Below, in pieces: positions 7,135 to 14,138 of a stretch of DNA of 18,691 bases; position 1 is the first letter of the stretch, and each line of letters starts with the position of its first letter. The notes below the pieces were generated by a model, which worked only from the letters and a program-made list of their open reading frames with translations, was not told the origin of the DNA and ran no database searches. The position numbers and the translations under genes are program-made. This DNA comes from Clostridiales bacterium UBA735 (GTDB lineage Bacteria > Bacillota > Clostridia > Oscillospirales > Oscillospiraceae). The stretch lies in contig DBLB01000204.1 in the NCBI GenBank assembly GCA_002298695.1, forward strand, positions 1 through 18,691, written 5' to 3'.

Positions 7135-8493
7135 TCACTCCGCCGCACAGGCCAGCAGGACCTTTGCCGCGATCGGCGCGGCCACTGCGCTGCCGGAACC
7201 GCCGTTTTCCACAAACACCACGAACGCCAGCGGGCAGCTCTCGTCCACGCAGAAGCCTGCGAACATCGCGTCTGCTGTCTCACCCTCGTGTTCCGCCGTG
7301 CCGGACTTCGCGCAGACATTCAGCCCGCCGAACTGCCAGTCTCCATACATCGTCGCCACATTATTCCGCAGATACTCCGTCAGCTTTGCGGCCGTCTCGG
7401 TCTTCAGCGCGCGTCCGCTCGTCTCGGTCTTCGCCTCATATACGGTTTTTTCGCCGCGCATGATCTTCGCCATCAGATACGGCTCCGCACCCGTGCCGCC
7501 GCCTGCGATGCGTCCTATCGCCCGCAGGAACGTCAGCGCGTTCACCTGGTCGGTATACTGTCCGATGCCCGCCCAAGCGAGGTCGCCCGCGTCCGCGTCC
7601 TTGAGATCGATCATCCCGGCCTTGACTGGAATGCCGTCACACTCGAAGCTCTCGGTCAGGCCCAGCTTCTCTGCGTACTCAATCAGCGTCTTCGCGCCGA
7701 CCTTCCCGGCCAGCTCGCCAAATGCCACGTTACACGAATGTGCCAGTGCCTGCTTCAAATTGACTGTTCCGTGGACGCCCTCACAGATGATCTCCTGGCC
7801 GCCGATGATGGTTTTCCCCTCGCAGGTAAATGTAAGGTTTTCCCAATCCGGCACAGTCTCGATCGCAGCAGCCAGCGTCACGATCTTGAAAATCGAACCA
7901 GGTGTATATGCCGCCTGAAAAAAGCGGTTGACATAAACTCCGTCGTATCTGCCGCTCGTGTCAGCATCGACGTCCGGCATGTTGTCGGGATCATAACTCG
8001 GTGATGTCACCGCACAGAGGATCTCTCCGGTCTTGTAGTTGTAGACGCCGACCGTCCCATGATAGTTCCCAAGCGCCTGATAGGCAGCAGTCTGTGCAGC
8101 GGCGCTCAGCGTCAGCGTTGCGCTCGCCTCTGTGCCCTCCGCCCCATAGAGGCCGTTGATCTTGTCAAAACCGATCATGGCATCGGCAAAATTCCCCAGC
8201 AGCGGTGCCTGAATGTAACCGTAGCGGTCGCCCAGCAGGTGCATCGTCGCTGCGCGCGTGACCGCGTCGGCATCGTATGTCCGCCCATCCGTGCTGTCAA
8301 GCAGCAGCGTGCCGTCCCGGTCGGTCACGACGCCGCCGTCGAGATTCACGCCCGTGTAGACGTGCGGGCTGCCCGAAAATGTGACCCATTCGTCCGCCTT
8401 CGCAAAATAGCGGACGCAGAGCAGCGCCGTCCCGGCCAGCAGGATCAGTGCCAGAATCATCGGAAACAGCGCGCGTCCGGATACCTTTTTCAT
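7135..8493 (-). CDS. Class B penicillin-binding protein (PbpA-type D,D-transpeptidase)
   Basis: A 452-residue membrane-anchored peptidoglycan transpeptidase. One N-terminal membrane segment (about residues 8-28) is followed by a short non-catalytic part with V-V-T-D-R-D-G-T-L-L, then the transpeptidase fold. All three catalytic motifs are present: S200-I-F-K203 (acylated serine), S253-C-N255 and K396-S-G-T399. The length matches the short PbpA type rather than the longer SpoVD/PBP2 types with PASTA or dimerisation domains. Its ATG overlaps the TGA of the upstream SEDS gene (ATGA), so translation is probably coupled. The ATG is set by GGGGAG a few bases upstream. It should crosslink glycan strands made by its SEDS partner, outside the membrane. 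Confidence 0.95.
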   Translation of the reverse strand: MKKVSGRALFPMILALILLAGTALLCVRYFAKADEWVTFSGSPHVYTGVNLDGGVVTDRDGTLLLDSTDGRTYDADAVTRAATMHLLGDRYGYIQAPLLGNFADAMIGFDKINGLYGAEGTEASATLTLSAAAQTAAYQALGNYHGTVGVYNYKTGEILCAVTSPSYDPDNMPDVDADTSGRYDGVYVNRFFQAAYTPGSIFKIVTLAAAIETVPDWENLTFTCEGKTIIGGQEIICEGVHGTVNLKQALAHSCNVAFGELAGKVGAKTLIEYAEKLGLTESFECDGIPVKAGMIDLKDADAGDLAWAGIGQYTDQVNALTFLRAIGRIAGGGTGAEPYLMAKIMRGEKTVYEAKTETSGRALKTETAAKLTEYLRNNVATMYGDWQFGGLNVCAKSGTAEHEGETADAMFAGFCVDESCPLAFVVFVENGGSGSAVAAPIAAKVLLACAAE

Positions 8494-10208
8494 TCTGCTC
8501 TCCCCTTTCTGCCCGGCAAACGGATGGCAAAACTCGCGTTCTGCCGCGTATCTGCGGCCTTGATAAACGCCAGCAGCCCCCAGACGCAGAGCATGCTCGA
8601 CCCGCCGTTCGACACGAACGGGAACGTCACGCCCGTCAGCGGCAGGATGTCCACCGTGCCAAACACATTCAGGATCGCCTGCGTCACGAAGATCGTCACC
8701 GCTGTGCACGCGCCGATCGTATAGAAGCAGCTGCGCCCCATCGGAGCCGAGCGCACAACAAAAATTGCCAGCACTGCAATCGCTGCAACCATTGCCACCG
8801 CCAGGATCAGCCCCCATTCCTCGCTGACCAGCGCAAATACCAGATCCGTGTCCGCCGCGCCGACATTTTTCAGCCAGCCCTTTCCGACCCCAAGGCCGAA
8901 CAGGCCGCCCGACGCGATGCACATCATGGCGCGCGTCTGCGAATAGCCGGTCGTCAGCGCGTTTTCCCACACATGGCCCCATGCGGAGAAGCGCTTGAGC
9001 GCATATGGCTTGAACCGCAGTGCCAGCACCCCCGCGAAGCCCGTGCCCGCGCAAGCCAGCGCGATCGTCGCCATATTGCCGGAGCGCAGGAACGCCACGA
9101 CCAGGAACGCCACAAAAAAAATGATTGCCGTACCGAAGTCGTTCATCAGCGCGAGGCAGCCGCAGATGGCCGCGGAATAGCCGATAAACAGGATCAGGTT
9201 GCGTTTTGCCATCAGGCGGTGCAGCGTGGACGCGCCCGCGTACACGAAGCAGATCTTCACGAGCTCCGACGGCTGAAACGACATGCCGCCCAGCTGGATC
9301 CAGTTGCGCGCGCCGAATTTTTCCGTACCGAGCACAAGATTGACCGCCAGAAGCCCGATGCCTGCCGCCGACGCGAGGTACCGGAACACCTTTGCCCGCT
9401 CCAGATCGCGCAGTGTCCAGCCGACGAACAGGAAGATCACAATGCCGGCGCAAAGCGCCAGAAATTCCTTTTTCAGCCCATCCGGTGCGCTCGTCGCCAC
9501 GACGGCAAAACCCATCGTCGTCAGGAAAAAAGCCAGCGTTTCCACGTCAAATCCGCGCCGCCGCATCAGCTTCAGTCCAAAAAACAGTACCCATTCCACT
9601 GCGATCAGCCCGGCAAACGCCAGCAGGATCTCCGCCTTCTGCCCGCACGCCATGACCAGCCGGAAGCCGACCAGCAGCTGAAAGAGCGTCAGGCTCAGCA
9701 GCGTGACCGACGGCGAGACCTGCAGCTTGCTCTTCCGCCGCGCCTCGGCCTGGATCTTCTCCTGCTCCGCTGTGATCGGCACCAGTGTAAACTGTACGCC
9801 GCCGAGGCTCAGCACGTCGCCGAATTTCACTTCCGCAAACGTCACATCCGAGTCGTTCAGCTGGATACCGGATTTTGAACCGCAGTCATAAACCGTCCAG
9901 CTACCGTCGTCGTACCGTGTCAGAACCGCGTGGGTTCGCGAGACAGTCGGGTAGTCCAGCAGCACGTCGCTGCCCCGGCCGCGGCCAAGCAGGTTTTCCC
10001 AGTGCGTCACCGGGATCCGCTCCCCGCTCTGCGTCGTCAGCCAGGCCCAGATCTCCGGCTCCCGCCGGAACGTCAGCAGTGACGCTGCGCACCGCGCCAG
10101 AATCGCAATCGCAAGCAGCGGGAACACAAAGCGCAGCACGCCGCCCGCGCGCTCCGCGTCGGGCAGCGCCGACAGCCATTCATTCAGTTTTGTCAGAAAA
10201 TCTTCCAT
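8490..10208 (-). CDS. FHA-domain SEDS glycosyltransferase (FtsW/RodA/SpoVE family)
   Basis: A 572-residue fusion. An N-terminal membrane segment (about 24-46) leads to an FHA domain (about 70-143) with G75-R76 and S90-R-T-H93, the residues that grip phosphothreonine in FHA folds. The usual G-S-x-N-G-T loop reads G110-S-K-S-G-I115, so the conserved Asn is lost. From about residue 165 on is a polytopic SEDS core: NDFGT (356-360, the place of the catalytic Asp), TDLVFALVSEEWG (454-466) and LPLTGVTFPFVSNGGSS (522-538). SEDS enzymes polymerise lipid II with a class B PBP, which is exactly the next gene, overlapping by 4 bp. In Actinobacteria the FHA protein is a separate gene beside rodA-pbpA; here the parts are joined. 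The start follows GGGGGAG; the longer open frame upstream has no support. Confidence 0.93.
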   Translation of the reverse strand: MEDFLTKLNEWLSALPDAERAGGVLRFVFPLLAIAILARCAASLLTFRREPEIWAWLTTQSGERIPVTHWENLLGRGRGSDVLLDYPTVSRTHAVLTRYDDGSWTVYDCGSKSGIQLNDSDVTFAEVKFGDVLSLGGVQFTLVPITAEQEKIQAEARRKSKLQVSPSVTLLSLTLFQLLVGFRLVMACGQKAEILLAFAGLIAVEWVLFFGLKLMRRRGFDVETLAFFLTTMGFAVVATSAPDGLKKEFLALCAGIVIFLFVGWTLRDLERAKVFRYLASAAGIGLLAVNLVLGTEKFGARNWIQLGGMSFQPSELVKICFVYAGASTLHRLMAKRNLILFIGYSAAICGCLALMNDFGTAIIFFVAFLVVAFLRSGNMATIALACAGTGFAGVLALRFKPYALKRFSAWGHVWENALTTGYSQTRAMMCIASGGLFGLGVGKGWLKNVGAADTDLVFALVSEEWGLILAVAMVAAIAVLAIFVVRSAPMGRSCFYTIGACTAVTIFVTQAILNVFGTVDILPLTGVTFPFVSNGGSSMLCVWGLLAFIKAADTRQNASFAIRLPGRKGRAE

Positions 10209-10230
10209 TTGTCTCCCCCGGAATTGCCGC

Positions 10231-10262
10231 AAAGCGCCTCCCATTTCTGTGAGAGGCGCTTT
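10231..10262 (-). terminator. Hairpin between the AI-2E gene and the FHA-SEDS gene
   Basis: Arms 10231-10240 and 10253-10262 (AAAGCGCCTC / GAGGCGCTTT) form a perfect 10-bp stem with a 12-base loop, just past the stop of the AI-2E-like gene. The T-run on the minus strand is short (CTTTGC), so it may be a leaky terminator that lets some transcription reach the SEDS-PBP pair. Confidence 0.6.
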
Positions 10263-10267
10263 GGCTG

Positions 10268-11557
10268 TCAAGGTTGTTGTGTCTCTTCGGCCCGCGGCGC
10301 GCTTTCTGCCGGCTGCGGCTCCACACGCGGCGCATGCGGCGGCATGACCAGATCCTCTACTGTCTGGATATCCCGGTAATCCTCCGTCACCGTCGAGTGC
10401 TGCTTCTTGCGCAGCCGCGCATTGACACCGTCGGAAACGATCACATACAGCAGGGCGAACACCGGCACGCCGAGCACCATCCCGGCGAAGCCGAAGATCC
10501 CGGCTGCGATCGTGATCGACGCCAGCACCCAGAATCCCGAGATGCCGACCGTGTTGCCAAGGATCTTCGGGCCGATCACATTGCCGTCGAGCTGCTGGAG
10601 CACCATCACAAAAATAATAAAGTAGAACGCCTTCAGCGGACTCACGAGCAGGATCAGGAACGCACTCGGCACCGCACCGATGATCGGGCCAAAGAACGGG
10701 ATGATGTTTGTAACGCCGACGATCGTCGCCACCAGCGCCGTGAACGGCATCTTCAGGATCGAGCAGCCGACGTAGCACAGCACGCCGATGATGGCCGAGT
10801 CGATCAGCTTGCCGATGATGAAGCCGTTGAAGATCCGGTAGGCGTTGCGCCCGAACAGCAGCAGCTTGTCCGCCGCCGCTGGCCGCATCGTAGCGACCAT
10901 GATCTTCTTCGCCTGTGCCCGGAACGTGTCCTTCGACCACAGCATGTACACCGACGCCACCAGACCAATGAAGAAGTTCGCCAGACTCTTGACCACGGCA
11001 TACACAGAGGTAGACACCGTCGTCACCAGCTTTGACATATCACTGAGGAATGTCGTCTTCACCCAGTTTTCAATAAAAGCCCGCAGCTGTTCCAGCCCCT
11101 TATCAACATAGCCCTGAATCTCAGGGTTATCCTCCAGAATATTCTGCGCCCAGGTCTCGATGCTGTTGAAGTATGTACTCGCGTTGTCCACAATGTTCAT
11201 GACGCTCTCGTAGAGCTGCGGCAGCAGCATCGAGAAAAAGCCGTAGGTCAGAAGGCCGGCCACGACCAGCGCCGCGACGATGCCCGCCGCGCGGCTGAGA
11301 TTCTTCGCCGTCTGCACTTTGAGCTTCCGCTCCAGCAGCGGCGTCAGCCTGGTGTCTATAAACAGCACGACCGGATTGAGCAGGAACGCAAGGATCACGC
11401 CGGTCACCAGCGGCGAGAGAATCTTCCCCACCGAGCGCAGCAGCGCAAAGAATCCCGGCAGATTCGTGAAGATCACGACCAGCAGAATGCTGATAAAAAT
11501 CACGACCAGGGCTGTAAGCCCCCATTTGAAATACCGCTTGTCCGATCTGTGTTCCAT
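10268..11557 (-). CDS. AI-2E/PerM-family membrane transporter
   Basis: A 429-residue polytopic membrane protein. Three hydrophobic segments (about residues 13-90) are followed by a roughly 130-residue amphipathic extracytoplasmic part, then five more segments with the family signature PFFGPIIGAVPSA and VLQQLDGNVIGPKILG. Family members export diverse small molecules or act as Na+/H+ antiporters; the autoinducer-2 name does not prove substrate. The C-terminal 45 residues are hydrophilic and Pro/Glu-rich. I chose ATG 11557 behind GGGGGCGGAG; upstream in-frame starts lack a ribosome site. A promoter-like pair lies just upstream, and a hairpin follows the stop. Confidence 0.9.
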   Translation of the reverse strand: MEHRSDKRYFKWGLTALVVIFISILLVVIFTNLPGFFALLRSVGKILSPLVTGVILAFLLNPVVLFIDTRLTPLLERKLKVQTAKNLSRAAGIVAALVVAGLLTYGFFSMLLPQLYESVMNIVDNASTYFNSIETWAQNILEDNPEIQGYVDKGLEQLRAFIENWVKTTFLSDMSKLVTTVSTSVYAVVKSLANFFIGLVASVYMLWSKDTFRAQAKKIMVATMRPAAADKLLLFGRNAYRIFNGFIIGKLIDSAIIGVLCYVGCSILKMPFTALVATIVGVTNIIPFFGPIIGAVPSAFLILLVSPLKAFYFIIFVMVLQQLDGNVIGPKILGNTVGISGFWVLASITIAAGIFGFAGMVLGVPVFALLYVIVSDGVNARLRKKQHSTVTEDYRDIQTVEDLVMPPHAPRVEPQPAESAPRAEETQQP

Positions 11558-11587
11558 ATCTCCGCCCCCAGTCTGCATCTGTCTTTT

Positions 11588-11616
11588 AGAGTACCATACG
11601 CCGCAAAAAACGTCAA
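11588..11616 (-). promoter_or_regulatory. Putative promoter of the AI-2E-family gene
   Basis: On the minus strand, TTGACG (11616-11611) is 17 bp from TACTCT (11593-11588), which carries an extended TG motif (TGGTACTCT). It lies in the 82-bp gap between nfo and this gene, about 31 bases before the ATG. Confidence 0.5.
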
Positions 11617-11639
11617 GAAACGGATTCTTAATTTGCCGT

Positions 11640-12470
11640 TCAGGTTTCCGCCAGCTCCCGCAGCAGGTGGATCTCCGCCGCATAGCCCGGAAGCTCGTTC
11701 GGTGTCTCGAGAATCATCGGAAGATCATGCAGCGCCGGATGCCGGACGATCTTCCGGAACGTTTCCACCCCGAGATAGCCCACCCCGATACAGGCATGGC
11801 GGTCCTTGTGCGCACCGCACGGATTCTTGCTGTCATTCAGGTGCAGCGCCCGCAGCCGGTCGAGGCCGATCACCCGGTCGAACTCCGCCAGCACGCCGTC
11901 GAGGTCGTTCACGAGGTCATAGCCCGCGTCGTGCACGTGGCAGGTATCGAGGCAGACACCGATCTGCCCGCCCATCGCCGCCGCATCCAGAATTGCGCGC
12001 AGCTCCTCGAACCGTCCGCCGACCTCCGTGCCCTTACCGGACATCGTTTCCAGCAGCACCGTCGTCCGCTGGCCGGCAAACATCACCGCATCCAGCGTCG
12101 CAGCGATGCGCCGCACCCCCTCCGCCGTTCCCTGCCCGACGTGGCTGCCCGGATGGAAATTGTAGCAGTTGCCCGGCAGCAGCTCCAGCCGCCGCAGGTC
12201 GTCTGCCATCGTCTGCCGCGCAAACTCCAGGGTTTTTTCCTCCCGCGCACAGGGATTGACCGTATAGGGCGCATGCGCCACAAGCACGCCGAACGTTCCG
12301 TCCGCCTGCATGGCGGCCAGCGCCGCCGCATCTGCCGGGTCCACGGCCTTCGCCGCACCGCCGCGCGGATTGCGCGTAAAGAACTGGAAGGTATCCGCGC
12401 CAAGCGTCAGCGCCGTCTTTCCCATTGCATAAAAGCCCTTTGACGAGGACAGATGACAGCCAATTCTCAT
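11640..12470 (-). CDS. nfo: Deoxyribonuclease IV (AP endonuclease, endonuclease IV)
   Basis: A 276-residue AP endonuclease (EC 3.1.21.2) that cuts DNA 5' of abasic sites in base excision repair. The trinuclear zinc site can be followed through the whole protein: H66 (LVAHAPY), H106 (NFHPGSH), E141 (LLETM), D175 and H178 (CLDTCHVHDAGYD), H210 (LHLND), D223 and H225 (HKDRHACIG) and E255 (ILETP). All expected ligands are present and the length is normal, so it should be active. I chose ATG 12470 because AAGGGG lies 8 bases ahead; the GTG at 12479 is too close to that site. It diverges from a WYL regulator across 108 bp. Confidence 0.95.
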   Translation of the reverse strand: MRIGCHLSSSKGFYAMGKTALTLGADTFQFFTRNPRGGAAKAVDPADAAALAAMQADGTFGVLVAHAPYTVNPCAREEKTLEFARQTMADDLRRLELLPGNCYNFHPGSHVGQGTAEGVRRIAATLDAVMFAGQRTTVLLETMSGKGTEVGGRFEELRAILDAAAMGGQIGVCLDTCHVHDAGYDLVNDLDGVLAEFDRVIGLDRLRALHLNDSKNPCGAHKDRHACIGVGYLGVETFRKIVRHPALHDLPMILETPNELPGYAAEIHLLRELAET

Positions 12471-12528
12471 GTTTCGCACCCCTTTTGAAAAAGTTCCCGG
12501 AGAAATTTATAAGGATTCAGAAATATGC

Positions 12529-12557
12529 TTGCCAGATTCTGTTCGGTATAGTAAAAT
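12529..12557 (+). promoter_or_regulatory. Putative promoter of the WYL regulator gene
   Basis: TTGCCA (12529-12534) and TAAAAT (12552-12557) are 17 bp apart, 21 bases before the ATG, so the leader is very short. Both boxes match the housekeeping consensus at five of six positions. It lies within the divergent nfo/WYL spacer. Confidence 0.6.
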
Positions 12558-12578
12558 ACAGGAAAAGGAGATGATACC

Positions 12579-13559
12579 ATGTCCCGCTCTGAAAAGCAGA
12601 AGCTGAAGCTGCTCTATCTCAAGGATATCCTGACCGCACAGACAGACGCCGCACATCCGCTCACAGCGCAGGAACTGATCGATCTGCTGGAACAGCGCGG
12701 CATCCGTGCCGAGCGGAAAAGCATCTATTCCGACGTCGAATACCTCCGGGAATACGGCATGGACATCATGCAGATCAAAGGGCCCGGCGGCGGCTATTAC
12801 CTCGCCTCCCGCGAATTTGAGCTGCCGGAACTGAAACTGCTCGTCGACGCCGTTCAGTCGTCCAAATTCCTCTCTGAAAAAAAATCGCTCCAGCTCATTG
12901 AAAAGCTCGGCACGCTGGCCAGCCGCTATGAAAGCGGCGCGCTGCGGCGGCAGGTCGTGGTATCCGGCCGTGTAAAGACCATGAACGAGAGCATCTACTA
13001 CAACGTCGACCGGCTGCATGAAGCCATTGCCGACAACAGCCAGATCTCGTTCCGCTATTTCGACTGGGATCTGCGCGGCGAGCGCCGCTATCGCCCCGGC
13101 CGCTATACGGCCAGCCCCTATGCGCTCTGCTGGGACGATGAAAATTATTATCTCATCGCCCATTCCGAGCGCCACGGCCTCACGCACTACCGCGTGGACA
13201 AGATGGCCTCGATCACGCAGACCGGCCAGGCGCGCGTGCTCGGCCCGGACTATGAATCTCTCGACCTGTCCGGATACGGCAAAAATGTCTTCGGCATGTT
13301 CCGCGGCACGCGCTCCACCATCAGACTCCGCTTTGAAAACAGTCTTTCGGGCGTTGTGATCGACCGGTTCGGCCGCAATTCCCTCTGCGTTCCTGATGGG
13401 CCGGAGCATTTTCTGTTCACGGCCGACGTTGTCGTCTCCCCACAGTTCTATGCCTGGCTGGCCGGCCTCGGAAACCGTGTTCGGATCGTCCAGCCGGAAT
13501 CCGCCGCCGCGGATTATCAGGACTATCTCCGCGGGATCCTCGCATCCTATTCCGAATAA
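12579..13559 (+). CDS. WYL-domain helix-turn-helix transcriptional regulator
   Basis: A 326-residue regulator. The N-terminal winged helix (about residues 1-80) includes AERKSIYSDVEYLREYG and GPGGGYYL, typical of HTH_11-type WYL proteins. The WYL domain (about 135-230) has the defining W-x(5)-Y-L pattern in CWDDENYYLIA, followed by HYRVDKM. A C-terminal extension (about 235-326) is the usual WYL C-terminal part. WYL domains bind ligands, including single-stranded DNA in some DNA-damage regulators. AGGAG precedes the ATG by 8 bases. Divergence from nfo makes a repair-linked role plausible but unproven. Confidence 0.92.
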   Translation: MSRSEKQKLKLLYLKDILTAQTDAAHPLTAQELIDLLEQRGIRAERKSIYSDVEYLREYGMDIMQIKGPGGGYYLASREFELPELKLLVDAVQSSKFLSEKKSLQLIEKLGTLASRYESGALRRQVVVSGRVKTMNESIYYNVDRLHEAIADNSQISFRYFDWDLRGERRYRPGRYTASPYALCWDDENYYLIAHSERHGLTHYRVDKMASITQTGQARVLGPDYESLDLSGYGKNVFGMFRGTRSTIRLRFENSLSGVVIDRFGRNSLCVPDGPEHFLFTADVVVSPQFYAWLAGLGNRVRIVQPESAAADYQDYLRGILASYSE

Positions 13560-13571
13560 GCCCACATTCCA

Positions 13572-13599
13572 AAAAGGCAGCGCCGCAGCGCTGCCTTTT
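13572..13599. terminator. Bidirectional terminator between the WYL and ArsC-like genes
   Basis: Perfect 12-bp arms at 13572-13583 and 13588-13599 (AAAAGGCAGCGC and its complement) with a 4-base loop, flanked by A-run and T-run. It lies just after the stop of the plus-strand WYL gene and one base from the stop of the minus-strand ArsC-like gene, so it can serve both. Confidence 0.88.
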
Positions 13600-13600
13600 G

Positions 13601-13948
13601 TTATTTCCACGTTTCCCAGATCTCGGGGCAATAGCCGACGGTCGCCTGCTTTCCGTTGCGCACCACGGGCGTCTTCATCAGCTTTACGTTGTCGAAGACC
13701 TTGTCCTCCCTCGCCCGCGTATCATCCATATAGCGCATCAGGTCGATCTCGGGGGTTTTTGCTTCCCAGTCGATCAGCCGGTCGATGCCGCCCACCGCAC
13801 GCAGTACGCTGTCAAACTCGCCGCCGGATATGCCGTAGCGCAGCAGATCGACCGACTGATACGGGATCCGGCGCTCCTTGAACCAACGCTCGGCCTTTTT
13901 TGTATCGAAGCACTTGGATTTTCCGAAAATCTGAATGTTCAAGCTCAT
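13601..13948 (-). CDS. ArsC/Spx-like thioredoxin-fold protein
   Basis: A 115-residue protein of the arsenate-reductase (ArsC)/Spx family. The N-terminus I-F-G-K-S-K-C13-F-D-T-K-K-A-E-R-W-F aligns with the C-x-x-C-R-K-A motif of Spx, but only the first cysteine remains and the second position is Thr. The C-terminal K-L-M-K-T-P-V-V-R-N-G-K matches the family signature L-x-x-x-P-I-x-R. No other ars genes are nearby, so a general thiol or regulatory role is as likely as arsenate reduction. The ATG overlaps the TGA of the preceding 37-codon gene, but GGAGG is only one base from it. The in-frame TTG at 13942 has a better 7-base spacing and could be the true start. It ends at a bidirectional terminator. 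Confidence 0.85.
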   Translation of the reverse strand: MSLNIQIFGKSKCFDTKKAERWFKERRIPYQSVDLLRYGISGGEFDSVLRAVGGIDRLIDWEAKTPEIDLMRYMDDTRAREDKVFDNVKLMKTPVVRNGKQATVGYCPEIWETWK

Positions 13949-14058
13949 TCCTCCAGCATTGCCTCGGCCTCGGCCTCGGTATCGGCGGAGAACAGGAATT
14001 CTCCGCACGCGTTGTAAACCTCGACATGACCTCTGACATAGCGCATCCGTATTTCCAT
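13945..14058 (-). CDS. Small protein of 37 residues, function unknown
   Basis: An ATG at 14058 sits 8 bases behind AGGGGAG and opens a 37-codon frame ending in TGA at 13945-13947, overlapping the ArsC-like start. The protein begins M-E-I-R-M-R-Y-V-R-G-H-V-E-V-Y, contains G-E-F-L-F-S-A-D-T-E and ends in an acidic Glu-Ala repeat made by a GAGGCC tandem. This beta-then-acidic-helix pattern looks like a real small protein. Its good ribosome site, promoter and coupled overlap with the next gene support expression. I do not recognise a named function. Confidence 0.7.
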   Translation of the reverse strand: MEIRMRYVRGHVEVYNACGEFLFSADTEAEAEAMLEE

Positions 14059-14090
14059 TGCACAGCTCCCCTTCCGGTTGATCTGTGCAT

Positions 14091-14125
14091 AGTATAGCGC
14101 ATGCTATGTCCGATAATTCGGACAT
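14091..14125 (-). promoter_or_regulatory. Putative promoter with overlapping palindromic operator
   Basis: On the minus strand, TATACT (14096-14091) lies 32 bases before the 37-codon gene. A perfect palindrome at 14106-14125 (8-bp arms ATGTCCGA / TCGGACAT, 4-base centre) covers the place where the -35 box should be, and no good -35 sequence is visible. That geometry suits a dimeric regulator. On the plus strand it is followed by TTTT, but no plus gene ends there, so a terminator reading is less likely. Confidence 0.5.
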
Positions 14126-14138
14126 TTTAAAAGTTTTT

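Noticed and set aside
10209..10940. Upstream extension of the FHA-SEDS reading frame
   Set aside because: It runs antiparallel-frame through the AI-2E gene and a hairpin, with low-complexity residues; the ATG at 10208 has a good ribosome site.
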